From the NCBI RefSeq assembly GCF_009834565.1, contig NZ_CP019428.1, forward strand, positions 62,001 through 126,000: a stretch of DNA of 64,000 nucleotides, given 5' to 3'. The notes under the pieces are model-generated. The model searched no databases. It saw only the letters and a list, made by a program, of their open reading frames with translations, and was not told the DNA's origin. Below are positions 31,070 to 38,562 of this stretch, one piece after another. The translations under genes and the position numbers were made by a program. Every line of letters starts with the position of its first letter. The stretch's first letter is position 1. The DNA comes from Pseudomonas sp. R76. Its GTDB lineage: Bacteria; Pseudomonadota; Gammaproteobacteria; Pseudomonadales; Pseudomonadaceae.

Positions 31070-32368
31070 ATGAAAGCACTTGTTATCGCCAGTTTCGCCC
31101 TGTTCAGCAGCTGCTCGGTGAGCGCCGCCGAAACCGACTTGATCAAGCAAGGCGAATACCTGGCCCGCGCCGGTGACTGCGTGGCCTGCCACACCGCCAA
31201 GGGCGGCAAACCCTTTGCGGGCGGCCTGCCGATGGAAACCCCGATCGGCGTGATTTACTCCACCAACATCACCTCGGACAAGACTGGGCTGGGCGACTAC
31301 AGCTTCGAGGACTTCGACAAGGCCGTGCGCCATGGCGTCGCCAAGAACGGCAGTACGCTTTACCCGGCGATGCCGTATCCGTCCTACGCGCGTGTCAGCG
31401 ACAGCGACATGCAGGCGTTGTATGCGTACTTCATGAAGGGTGTTGAGCCGGTCGCCCAAGAAAACAAGGACAGCGATATTCCGTGGCCCTTGAGCATGCG
31501 CTGGCCATTGGCGGCCTGGCGCTGGATGTTTGCGCCGACGGTCGAGGAGCATCCGCCACAAGCGGCTGCCGACCCTGTAGTCAGCCGGGGCGCCTATCTG
31601 GTTGAAGGCCTCGGCCACTGTGGCGCCTGCCATACACCGCGTGCCCTGACCATGCAGGAAAAAGCCCTCAGTGCCACTGACGGCAACGCGTTCCTGTCCG
31701 GCAGCGCGCCGTTGGAAGGCTGGATTGCGAAAAGCCTGCGCGGCGACCACAAGGACGGCCTCGGCAGTTGGAGCGAGGAGCAACTGGTGCAATTCCTCAA
31801 GACCGGTCGCAGTGATCGCAGCGCAGTGTTTGGCGGCATGAGCGATGTTGTGGTCCACAGCATGCAATACATGTCCCAGGACGACCTGACCGCCATCGCC
31901 CGTTACCTCAAGAGCCTGCCGGCGGTCGATCCCAAGGACCAGCCGCACCAGTACGACAAACAGGTGGCCGAGGCGCTGTGGAAAGGTGATGACAGCAAGC
32001 CGGGCGCGTCGGTGTACATCGACAACTGCGCGGCCTGCCACCGTACCGACGGCCATGGCTATACGCGGGTGTTCCCGGCGCTGGCGGGTAACCCGGTGTT
32101 GCAGACGGCGGATGCCACGTCATTGATCAACATCGTGTTGAACGGCGGCACCCTGCCGGCTACGCACACGGCGCCTTCGACCTTTACCATGCCGGCGTTT
32201 GCCTGGCGGTTGTCGGATCAGGAAGTGGCGGATGTGGTCAGTTTCGTTCGTGGCAGCTGGGGCAATAAAGGCGCACCGGTAAAAGCCAGCGACGTGGCGG
32301 ACCTGCGCAAGAGTGATATGCGCACCACCTCGGGCGATGACCTGGGGCAGGTGACCCAAAAGCACTGA
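31070..32368 (+). CDS. Tri-haem cytochrome c subunit of gluconate 2-dehydrogenase
   Basis: A 432-residue periplasmic cytochrome passing electrons from the flavoprotein to the quinone pool. Three CxxCH haem sites are visible: CVACH, CGACH and CAACH. An N-terminal signal ends near SVSAA. The second ATG (31070) was chosen because AAGGAG stands 8 bases before it but only 2 bases before the ATG at 31064. Third gene of the operon. Confidence 0.91.
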   Translation: MKALVIASFALFSSCSVSAAETDLIKQGEYLARAGDCVACHTAKGGKPFAGGLPMETPIGVIYSTNITSDKTGLGDYSFEDFDKAVRHGVAKNGSTLYPAMPYPSYARVSDSDMQALYAYFMKGVEPVAQENKDSDIPWPLSMRWPLAAWRWMFAPTVEEHPPQAAADPVVSRGAYLVEGLGHCGACHTPRALTMQEKALSATDGNAFLSGSAPLEGWIAKSLRGDHKDGLGSWSEEQLVQFLKTGRSDRSAVFGGMSDVVVHSMQYMSQDDLTAIARYLKSLPAVDPKDQPHQYDKQVAEALWKGDDSKPGASVYIDNCAACHRTDGHGYTRVFPALAGNPVLQTADATSLINIVLNGGTLPATHTAPSTFTMPAFAWRLSDQEVADVVSFVRGSWGNKGAPVKASDVADLRKSDMRTTSGDDLGQVTQKH

Positions 32369-32412
32369 TCCCGTGCTGGCCGCTAAACGGCACTGGTCAT
32401 AACGATGACGCC

Positions 32413-32440
32413 CCTATACTGTATATAAAAACAGTATAGG
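32413..32440. promoter_or_regulatory. LexA (SOS) box of the radical SAM gene
   Basis: CTGTATATAAAAACAG (32419-32434) fits CTGT-N8-ACAG, and the symmetry extends to 10 bp per side (CCTATACTGT...ACAGTATAGG). It ends 10 bases before the start codon. The homologous P. aeruginosa gene PA0069 is, as I recall, a reported LexA target. Confidence 0.88.
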
Positions 32441-32449
32441 CGCGTTTTC

Positions 32450-32689
32450 ATGTCTGCACCTCTGCCGCCCCGTGGCCGGGGCACGGCGACCAGCCTGCAC
32501 AACCGTTTTGCGCCGACTGTCAGTGTGGCCGAGGATGATGGCTGGTTTCAGGAAGTGCCGCCAACCCAGGGCACTGAAGTGCGTATCGAAACGGCCAAGA
32601 GCATCATCACCCGCAACAACTCGCCGGACTTGCCGTTCGATCGCTCGATCAACCCCTATCGCGGTTGCGAGCATGGCTGTATCTACTAG
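32450..32689 (+). pseudogene. 5' part of PA0069-type radical SAM gene, interrupted
   Basis: The first 79 codons of a SplB-related radical SAM protein (PA0069 family). The frame reads to RGCEHGCIY and then meets TAG at 32687, created by the inserted element. The intact motif would be CEHGCIYC, so the insertion removed the third cysteine of the CxxxCxxC [4Fe-4S] ligand set. The rest resumes in frame at 38589. The joined frame would encode about 352 residues, which I recall as the usual length for this family. The product left here cannot be a working enzyme. Confidence 0.9.
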
Positions 32690-32703
32690 TCGATAAGACA
32701 CTC
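32671..32703. mobile_element. attL of integrated element
   Basis: Left junction: chromosomal GCATGGC, shared core TGTATCTACT (32678-32687), then the element arm ending ATAAGACACTC (32693-32703). That arm is the exact inverse of GAGTGTCTTAT at the right end (38563-38573). Confidence 0.85.
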
Positions 32704-32815
32704 ACTGGTCCAGCCAGTATTTCGCACCACCTCTGAACGTCGAAAACATTCAGCCTGTGTAAAAATAGGAGAGAAATGATACCTTTCCGCATAGGAAAGG
32801 GAGGGGTGATTAACA

Positions 32816-32998
32816 GTGCGAAAATGGATATACGAAAAATCACTAGCAATATGTTTAGGGGCATTGGCGCTTTATATTCTTATATGGTGCACTGTCTCAT
32901 ATATCGGGGTTCAAGTGACTTATGTATTAGGGCCAATAATTTTATTTTTTGGTCTAACTGCATATTTTCTTGCTCCGTCCGACAAAAACGGCTCATAG
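32816..32998 (+). CDS. Small two-span membrane protein
   Basis: A 60-residue protein starting with GTG (first residues MRKWIYEKS) and made almost wholly of two hydrophobic segments: about residues 10-30 and 33-52. The GAGGGG ribosome site is preceded by a 7-bp hairpin (CCTTTCC/GGAAAGG, 32782-32800). A longer frame from 32776 overlaps it but lacks membrane character. It is AT-rich and lies in the left segment of the element. No family recognised; function unknown. Confidence 0.55.
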   Translation: MRKWIYEKSLAICLGALALYILIWCTVSYIGVQVTYVLGPIILFFGLTAYFLAPSDKNGS

Positions 32999-33017
32999 GA
33001 ATAGCGGGAATTAATTA

Positions 33018-33353
33018 ATGAAAATTCTGTTTCGCTCTCTGCTTAAATTTAATTTAAGTGCCTTTTTTGTTTTTTTTGTATTTGGTGTGATTGTTTTTCT
33101 AGTTGAGCCTCGCAGCCCCAATCTAAAATTCGCAGTTATACTGGTTTTGATTTTTGCTTGGTTTATATTTGGAAATATGAAAATAATTTACAAAGAAAGA
33201 AAAGCAATTGTCGAATCGTTAAAAAGAGGAAGTATAGAAGTCGCGGCAAGTGCGATAGAGTTTAAAGAAAAAGCCGCTATACGTGCGAAAGAAAAAATGC
33301 AGGAAAGGGCTGAAAAAGAAAGTGACTCTTCCACGCCAAGCAGTAAAGATTGA
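33018..33353 (+). CDS. Small membrane protein with cytoplasmic coiled coil
   Basis: A 111-residue protein. Two hydrophobic segments (about residues 14-30 and 38-54) precede a long charged helix (residues 60-111) rich in Lys/Glu/Ala, probably a coiled coil. It follows the 60-residue membrane protein by 19 bases and both are probably one operon. Neither resembles a family I know; a toxin, immunity or envelope role would be guesswork. Confidence 0.6.
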   Translation: MKILFRSLLKFNLSAFFVFFVFGVIVFLVEPRSPNLKFAVILVLIFAWFIFGNMKIIYKERKAIVESLKRGSIEVAASAIEFKEKAAIRAKEKMQERAEKESDSSTPSSKD

Positions 33354-33373
33354 GCGATATTGAATTACCTGAT

Positions 33374-33401
33374 TATGGCTGTATCTATTACGCGATAAGA
33401 C
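33374..33401. mobile_element. Internal attL-like site
   Basis: ATGGCTGTATCTATTACGCG followed by ATAAGAC aligns with attL at 32672-32701 over 30 positions with 25 identical. Its right arm (33382-33401) inverted matches the right-end arm (38567-38586): GTCTTAT, one mismatch, then GCGTA. It divides the element into a 0.7 kb left segment and a 5.2 kb right part. Confidence 0.7.
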
Positions 33402-33761
33402 CCCGCCCGAACGCCGCATAGGCGCGGGCGCACTATCCGGGCAGGCTTAGCCCAGCTTGACCGTCAGGACCCTTTAGGGGACGTTACAGACGGTCAATAG
33501 ACTGGTATGAACCAACAGGAAGGGATAGCCAAATAGCTTTTAATGCTTCTCTGCTTCTCTGCCTTTACAAAAAAACAAAGTAAATAACGGCAGTACCTGC
33601 CGCAAACGAAAACAACTAAATAAGAAAATGCTACTATTTAGTTAAAGTACTTTTATCTACAATGCGCATAGTAAATTACATCTCTCTTAAAGGTCTTAAT
33701 AAAATCTTACATCTTAAGAACCTCTCAACACCAATAAAATCAAAGCCTGTAAGAAATAAAA

Positions 33762-33846
33762 GTTGATGATTTTATCAACCGAAGTTGATTTTTTAATCAA
33801 CTGCAAGTTGACGATTTTATCAACCAGAGTTGACGATTTAATCAAC
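33762..33846. repeat. Four iterons (replication origin candidate)
   Basis: Four 18-bp units GTTGA-N8-TCAAC at 33762, 33784, 33807 and 33829, spaced 22, 23 and 22 bases, that is two helical turns. Each is itself an imperfect palindrome. They lie 137 bases before the repL-type gene, the layout of an iteron-controlled plasmid origin. Confidence 0.82.
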
Positions 33847-33982
33847 TATTAAAAATGGCTATTTCACCTTCAAATAAAGCATTGAGATAGTTTTCTCAAA
33901 AAAAACAATTATTTCTCACTTACATCTACTTTTTATCAATTCAAATGCTACTCTATTTATATAAACATAATTAGGTGCATTA

Positions 33983-34501
33983 ATGAATGGTTTAGAAATA
34001 GAAAATGATGATGGAAGTATCGGGGCTTTACAAAAAGAGCTTTTAAAGAAAGAGTTGAATGATAAAACATTAGAAGCAGTTAATGACTTGTTAAGCGAAG
34101 AACAAGCCGATATTAGTGTCAATGTAAATGTGAAGAAAAATAAACCAAAAGTGATTTTGGGGCAGTTCTTTATAGGTTTTGCAGAAAATCTTTTACAGCT
34201 TGATTTAAAACCCACTGAATTCAAAGTCGTAATTTATATTCTCAAAATGATGGATTATGGAAATTTAGTAAGTCTTAAACAATCAACAATTGCAAAAGAT
34301 TTAAACCTTGATAAAAGCGCCGTTAATCGAGCGTGGAAAGTTCTTATTGCTAAAAAAGTACTTATAGACAACGGGCATATCTATTTCAATTCAAATTTTT
34401 GTGCCAAGGGTTTATCAAGCTCATTAGATAAAGAAAGAATTGAGAATCTAAAGCGCAGTAATGTTTCTGACGAAAATATAAAGAAGATGTTGAATCTATG
34501 A
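33983..34501 (+). CDS. repL: RepL-family plasmid replication initiator
   Basis: A 172-residue protein. The central part is a winged helix: LKPTEFKVVIYILKMMD, then SLKQSTIAKDLNLDKSAVNR (recognition helix) and HIYFNSNFCAKGL, which matches the end of the RepL domain ('NPN-F-KG' pattern). The acidic N-terminal 45 residues have no recognised domain. Iterons stand upstream. Its stop overlaps the next gene's start (ATGA). RepL proteins drive plasmid replication mainly in Firmicutes and some Proteobacteria; the assignment is by motif reading only. Confidence 0.75.
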   Translation: MNGLEIENDDGSIGALQKELLKKELNDKTLEAVNDLLSEEQADISVNVNVKKNKPKVILGQFFIGFAENLLQLDLKPTEFKVVIYILKMMDYGNLVSLKQSTIAKDLNLDKSAVNRAWKVLIAKKVLIDNGHIYFNSNFCAKGLSSSLDKERIENLKRSNVSDENIKKMLNL

Positions 34502-34908
34502 ATGATGGATTTGGGGTTTTCGTCATACTGTGCTTTGTTTTTATCTTCTTGCATCAGAGCGGTGAAGATAGAAAAGTTAATGTGCGTGATATTCAAAATA
34601 GACAAGTAGAGCTTGCACAGCAAAAAGCACAAAAAGAAGCACGTATAAAAGCAGTAATTGCTAAAAAATTAGCGATTGAAAATGCAGATCATGATTGTAG
34701 AAAAAGGGCTTATGTAGAGGGTGGGAGTGGCGCAGCTAGTCAAACAAAACATTATTTTGATTTTTATCTTTATGAAGATAAAGCTGAATGTTTAGAGTCA
34801 ACGTATAGCGCTGATTTGTTGGGAGAAGTTGAAAAGGGAAGGCTTTGGCTATATACAAAAAACCAAACTTACACAAAAGCTTTTGTAGTTCAAGAGTATA
34901 AATTTTAA
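34498..34908 (+). CDS. Small membrane-anchored protein coupled to repL
   Basis: A 136-residue protein: one N-terminal hydrophobic span (FGVFVILCFVFIFLH), a charged helical region (about residues 22-63) and a soluble C-terminal part with two cysteines (DHDCRKRAY, KAECLEST). It overlaps repL by 4 bases and so is translated with it. Not recognised. It may serve plasmid copy control or entry exclusion, but nothing in the sequence proves this. Confidence 0.65.
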   Translation: MNDGFGVFVILCFVFIFLHQSGEDRKVNVRDIQNRQVELAQQKAQKEARIKAVIAKKLAIENADHDCRKRAYVEGGSGAASQTKHYFDFYLYEDKAECLESTYSADLLGEVEKGRLWLYTKNQTYTKAFVVQEYKF

Positions 34909-34919
34909 TGTTTTCTATG

Positions 34920-34970
34920 CCGCAGGTACTGCGGTATTTACCTTCTCCCCCCTTCCCCCCGCAAGGGGGG
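34920..34970. other. Hairpin pair after the repL unit
   Basis: CCGCAG-GTA-CTGCGG (34920-34934) and then CCCCCC-GCAA-GGGGGG (34955-34970). The second has a GNRA-type loop. There is no T run. The first mirrors the hairpin at 33588-33602 that precedes the iterons. Confidence 0.6.
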
Positions 34971-35025
34971 TTAACAGGTAAGTTAGAGCATCGTAATTGT
35001 ATAATGATAGAAAATACAAATTACT

Positions 35026-35388
35026 ATGAATGAAATAGAAGTTAGAGCAAAAGCAGAAAATCTTGTTAGTTCGATAAGAGACTTGAAAGTCGTCAGTGCA
35101 TTTCAAGTATTATTGAGTAATGCGAATAATATTCAGCAACTACTCTTGCTGATTGAACTTGTCGAATTGCATCAATCAAGCTCAAAAAATAAAGAGCAAG
35201 AAATAATTAAGAAAGTAATTTTTCTTGGACAAGAGCGTAGCAATATGTCAGAACGTCTTGCGTTGATTTTTATTGTCAACGATGCTGTGCGTTTATTTTT
35301 TAAATCTCGTAAAGTCTCTTTAAAATCGAATGTTGATAAACAGCAGATTTTAAATACACGAAGAGATAATTTGTTTAGACGATTTTGA
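35026..35388 (+). CDS. Hypothetical element protein
   Basis: A 120-residue, probably all-helical protein with leucine-rich stretch NNIQQLLLLIELVELHQ and a basic C-terminus (TRRDNLFRRF). It lies between the repL unit and the probable transfer origin, the usual place for a small mobilization accessory (MobC-like) protein, but I see no ribbon-helix-helix signature. Function unknown. Confidence 0.55.
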   Translation: MNEIEVRAKAENLVSSIRDLKVVSAFQVLLSNANNIQQLLLLIELVELHQSSSKNKEQEIIKKVIFLGQERSNMSERLALIFIVNDAVRLFFKSRKVSLKSNVDKQQILNTRRDNLFRRF

Positions 35389-35433
35389 TTTTTTGCTTTT
35401 GCTTTTGCCGTAGATTTTGACTGGCTTTTGGGT

Positions 35434-35484
35434 CCGGGGTATCCCCGGCAAGTAGGAAGCGCCAGCGTCAACCCTTTAGGGTTG
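35434..35484. other. Candidate transfer origin (oriT)
   Basis: Two inverted repeats, CCGGGG-TAT-CCCCGG (35434-35448) and CAACCC-TTTA-GGGTTG (35469-35484), separated by 20 bases, GC-rich in an AT-rich setting and about 230 bases before the relaxase gene. No known nic site was matched, so this is positional inference. Confidence 0.4.
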
Positions 35485-35530
35485 TCCTATCTTGAACTCT
35501 TCACAGTCGGCTGAACAACTATGAAATTTC

Positions 35531-35565
35531 GTTGTTACGATATGCTACTATAAAAGCATAACAAC
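35531..35565. promoter_or_regulatory. Operator-like palindrome before the mobilization genes
   Basis: GTTGTTA-N4-ATGCT at 35531-35546 faces AGCATAACAAC at 35555-35565. It lies 10 bases before the zinc-ribbon gene, where autoregulation of the mob operon would be expected. Confidence 0.45.
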
Positions 35566-35575
35566 TTTAAACACA

Positions 35576-35719
35576 ATGAGTAATTTATATTTACATTGCA
35601 CAAGCTGCAAGAAAAAAACAAGTCATGGATTGTTGTGGCATATAGAAACAGATTTTGAAATTCCTAAATTTTCAATAGTTTGTAAGACCTGTCGAACAAA
35701 GTTCGAGGGTTCGATATGA
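35576..35719 (+). CDS. 47-residue zinc-ribbon protein coupled to relaxase
   Basis: A short gene translating to MSNLYLHCTSCKKKTSHG..., with CxxC pairs CTSC and CKTC about 30 residues apart, a small zinc ribbon. Its TGA overlaps the relaxase ATG by four bases (ATGA), which argues strongly that it is real despite its size. It may be a DNA-binding accessory of the relaxase; that role is inferred from coupling alone. Confidence 0.68.
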   Translation: MSNLYLHCTSCKKKTSHGLLWHIETDFEIPKFSIVCKTCRTKFEGSI

Positions 35720-36756
35720 GCATAAAAAATTGGACTGTAACAACCGAGCGTGTCAAAAACAAAGATTTTGGATTGTCTGAATATGCTAGTTATTTAGCAA
35801 GTGCGAAGCACAAGAATCATAAAAACACGACTATCTACCCACTGTTTAACTCTGACGTAAATACGTTTCTTAATAACACTATTCAAGAAACGATTTCATT
35901 CGATGCGAAAAACAAAAAAGGAGGTAGAAAAGTTGAGTCTTTTGCTCAGTCTTTTAACTTTATATTACCCCCTCCGCATAAGCCTACCGCTGAACAATGG
36001 ACAAAAATATCAAAAGATTTGGTCAATACAATTCACAAAGAATTAGAGATAAAAGAGGATGTTAATCGTTTTGGTCGAGCGTGTTTTTTGAATATACACG
36101 ACCAGGCAAATCCTCACTTAAACCTTCTTGTTCCTAGGATTTTTTCAGGGCAGAGATTGGCTGATTTGGATAGAAAGAACGTTTTAGCGAAATTGAAATT
36201 GCAGTTCAATCAGTCAGTATTGAAGCATTGTAATATCGATCATACACATCACAAGCCGTTGAGAACAAACGTGGGCAGGCGCAAGACTGCACAACGTCAC
36301 GAGTATGACAAAGCAAAAGAAGAAGTTCAAAACGCTTCGAAACTCGTTTTGGAAACGCAGAACGTCACCACTGTTGCAGTTCTTTCACAGAAAGAAGCAG
36401 AGACAAAATTGAAAGAATTAGAGATTAAAGAAATTGAGCTGGACAATAAAAAGTCTCAAATAATGCTTGAAAGAGCAAAATTGGGTTTTATTTTAAAAGC
36501 ATTTAATGATTTTAAATCGAGTTTGATTTATTGGGTTAAAAGTATAAGAGATGGTACGACGCTTGATGTTTTGATTAACAGGCAAGACGTTGAGGAAAAA
36601 GCAAATCGTATTGTCGAAAGTGATAAAGCTGATGAAAGTGATATTTTGCTTGTTGATAACATGATTGGCGCAGAAGTTTCAGAGCTTGAAAAAGATGGTT
36701 TGGAAGTAACAAGACCGACATATCGTAGACGTAACAAACTCAATAGTTCCACGTGA
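35716..36756 (+). CDS. Probable plasmid relaxase (mobilization protein)
   Basis: A 346-residue protein. FLNIHDQANPHLNLLVP at residues 125-139 resembles the metal-binding motif III of MOB relaxases (H-D-x3-P-H-x-N), with His128 and His134. SEYASYLASAK near residue 21 is a possible catalytic tyrosine region. The C-terminal part (about 200-265) is a long charged helix. It follows the 47-residue zinc-ribbon gene by coupling and a hairpin-rich candidate oriT. It would nick the element for transfer by a helper conjugation system; no coupling protein or mating genes are present. Confidence 0.6.
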   Translation: MSIKNWTVTTERVKNKDFGLSEYASYLASAKHKNHKNTTIYPLFNSDVNTFLNNTIQETISFDAKNKKGGRKVESFAQSFNFILPPPHKPTAEQWTKISKDLVNTIHKELEIKEDVNRFGRACFLNIHDQANPHLNLLVPRIFSGQRLADLDRKNVLAKLKLQFNQSVLKHCNIDHTHHKPLRTNVGRRKTAQRHEYDKAKEEVQNASKLVLETQNVTTVAVLSQKEAETKLKELEIKEIELDNKKSQIMLERAKLGFILKAFNDFKSSLIYWVKSIRDGTTLDVLINRQDVEEKANRIVESDKADESDILLVDNMIGAEVSELEKDGLEVTRPTYRRRNKLNSST

Positions 36757-36774
36757 AACACTTTTTCGAATCGG

Positions 36775-36819
36775 AGTCCTTTTAGTTAGACAATTTCCAA
36801 TTGTCCAACTAAAAGGACT
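36775..36819. terminator. Bidirectional terminator between relaxase and recombinase
   Basis: AGTCCTTTTAGTT and AACTAAAAGGACT form a long stem, extended by GACAAT/ATTGTC with single-base bulges. It sits between the two convergent genes, and its last two bases overlap the recombinase stop codon. Confidence 0.8.
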
Positions 36820-38542
36820 AGTGGTTTTTTTTCAGAATCATGTTTTGATGCATATCTTCTAAAATGTTTAGGTAAAGTTCAGCCCCACCGGATAACTCTC
36901 CAACATCTTTAATCATTTCATTTTCTACAATAACTCGCACAACACCGTTTTTGAATTTCACAATCATAGTTGGAATTAAAGTCGAGCGTTTATCCTCAAC
37001 GCCAGTAATTAGATTTTTCTTTGAGTAACCCCGGCAAAAAAATTGGATATTCTCAATTATCTGTTTCAAATGGTTGTTGATATTAATTCTTTTTCGTGTT
37101 GCTTCATCACTCTTGTCATTGAGCAGTTCTAGAATATTTTCTTGATTGAAATTTCTAGAAACTTCAATCTGTGCTACTGACGTTTCTTTTTCTTCTTTCA
37201 GCGTTTTTAGCGCATTGATTTGTTCACGCTGTAACGTTTCAAACTCGATAAGCATTTCGTTCAATGTGTCAGATATATTTTTGCCAGTGCGGAGCATTTC
37301 TCTGATTTGCTTCTTTAACTGTTCAAGCTGATGATTTGTATTTTTTAAAGCTCTTTCAACATCTTTGATTGAGTTATTGAGACGTAAAATATTTTCATCA
37401 TTTTCAAAAATTTCGGATAGATTTAACCGGTCTGTTTTTTCAAAGAAAAACTGCATTGCTTCACTTGCGTTGTATGTGAGTCGTTTACCTAAAACGCATT
37501 TTCCTGACATTGAATTTGTACAAACGAAATAGTGTTTATTGCTTCTTTCACTGCTTGATTTATCCATGTATCTAATTGTTCCATGGCAGTGATAGCATGT
37601 AATAAAGCCTTGAAATACGTTTAATCTTGATTTGTTAAATTTTCCCGAAAATGGCTTGCGCCCTAAAACCTTTTCTTGAACTTCTTCAAAAATAGACTTA
37701 TCAACAATGGACGGATAATAATCGTGAATGGTTGGTCCTTCGGGCATTAGCTTCATCTGTCCCATTTCACTTTCGTGAAATTTCATGGGCTGATGTTCGC
37801 CTATAACCTTCCTATTTTTGAGGAGGTATTGTATTTGATGAATAGAGTATTTTGGTTCGTCAGGTCCAAGCCAATCATTAACGTATCTAGCCGTTTCGCT
37901 TAAACCTTTTGATAAAGCCAAATCGAAAATTTTTCTAATTTTCCGAGCTTCATTTTCTATGATAAAGAACTTTGCTGGTTCATCACCTGGTCGAGCTTTA
38001 ACTACTCCACTAACCCCTATCCAACTCGGTGTTTTTCTAGTTTTAACAGATTTTGTTTTTCGCATTTCATCACGATGAATATTCCAAGCCGAACTTGTGA
38101 AGTCGCTTTTTCTTGATGATTCTGCGTTTGCTCGTTCAAACTCAATAATTGCGATAAAAAAATCAGATGATAAAAGCGTGTCTTTTGAATAGATTTTTCC
38201 CGTGTCTAATACAGCAATGTCAATACCTCTATTTAATAGGTTAAGAAAAATCTGTGTTGATTTAATTACTTTTTGTCTTGAAAGTCGGTCGAAGTTTTCA
38301 ATTAGTAGGATTGAATTTTGGTCGATTAACCCTTGTTCCACCAAGTCGATAAAATCACCTAATTGACCTTGTTTTGCGTTTTTACCGCGAAAAGCTGAAA
38401 CGCCCAAATCTTCCAAGGTCGTATCTACGATGAGGTTGTGTTTATCGACAAAATGCTGAATATCGCTCTGTCTAGCGAAGCTAGTGCCTAGCTCTTGCTT
38501 TTTATGACTGAAACGTATGTATGAGTAGCACTTGCGTTGCAT
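36818..38542 (-). CDS. Large serine recombinase (integrase)
   Basis: A 574-residue site-specific recombinase. The N-terminal resolvase domain has YIRFSHKKQ with the catalytic serine at about residue 12 and LIENFDRLSRQ with the conserved arginines. The recombinase domain follows (about 170-300), then a zinc-ribbon with CYHCHG and a downstream CTN..GKC pair (about 315-345) and a long coiled coil (about 385-465), all in the order of large serine integrases. It ends one edge of the element with its start 21 bases from the attR arm, so its promoter probably overlaps the attachment site. It should integrate and excise the element. Confidence 0.93.
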   Translation of the reverse strand: MQRKCYSYIRFSHKKQELGTSFARQSDIQHFVDKHNLIVDTTLEDLGVSAFRGKNAKQGQLGDFIDLVEQGLIDQNSILLIENFDRLSRQKVIKSTQIFLNLLNRGIDIAVLDTGKIYSKDTLLSSDFFIAIIEFERANAESSRKSDFTSSAWNIHRDEMRKTKSVKTRKTPSWIGVSGVVKARPGDEPAKFFIIENEARKIRKIFDLALSKGLSETARYVNDWLGPDEPKYSIHQIQYLLKNRKVIGEHQPMKFHESEMGQMKLMPEGPTIHDYYPSIVDKSIFEEVQEKVLGRKPFSGKFNKSRLNVFQGFITCYHCHGTIRYMDKSSSERSNKHYFVCTNSMSGKCVLGKRLTYNASEAMQFFFEKTDRLNLSEIFENDENILRLNNSIKDVERALKNTNHQLEQLKKQIREMLRTGKNISDTLNEMLIEFETLQREQINALKTLKEEKETSVAQIEVSRNFNQENILELLNDKSDEATRKRININNHLKQIIENIQFFCRGYSKKNLITGVEDKRSTLIPTMIVKFKNGVVRVIVENEMIKDVGELSGGAELYLNILEDMHQNMILKKNH

Positions 38543-38562
38543 TTCAGACGCTCCGACCTTTT

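Larger units (their letters stand above)
33354..33982. other. Non-coding replication/control region of the element
   Basis: About 630 bases without a supported gene. It holds the internal att site, an inverted repeat TTGACCGTC/GACGGTCAA (33457-33465 and 33489-33497) around CCCTTTAGGG, a hairpin CGGCAG-TAC-CTGCCG (33588-33602), and the iteron array before repL. The first 130 bases are GC-rich, the rest strongly AT-rich. Confidence 0.7.

Noticed and set aside
29933..32056. Minus-strand open frame of 707 codons opposite the dehydrogenase operon
   Set aside because: Shadow of two well-supported genes (GMC flavoprotein and cytochrome c), with His/Arg/Val-rich composition typical of such frames.
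32776..33018. 80-codon frame overlapping the first cassette gene
   Set aside because: The alternative frame from GTG 32816 has a better ribosome site and a coherent two-span membrane protein; this one looks like a shadow.
33762..33846. Regular repeats considered as a CRISPR array
   Set aside because: Units are 18-bp palindromes with only 4-5 bases between them, no spacers and no cas genes; iterons fit better.
36775..36819. The long palindrome after the relaxase as an attachment site
   Set aside because: It lies between two convergent stop codons inside the element and shares nothing with attL/attR; a bidirectional terminator explains it.
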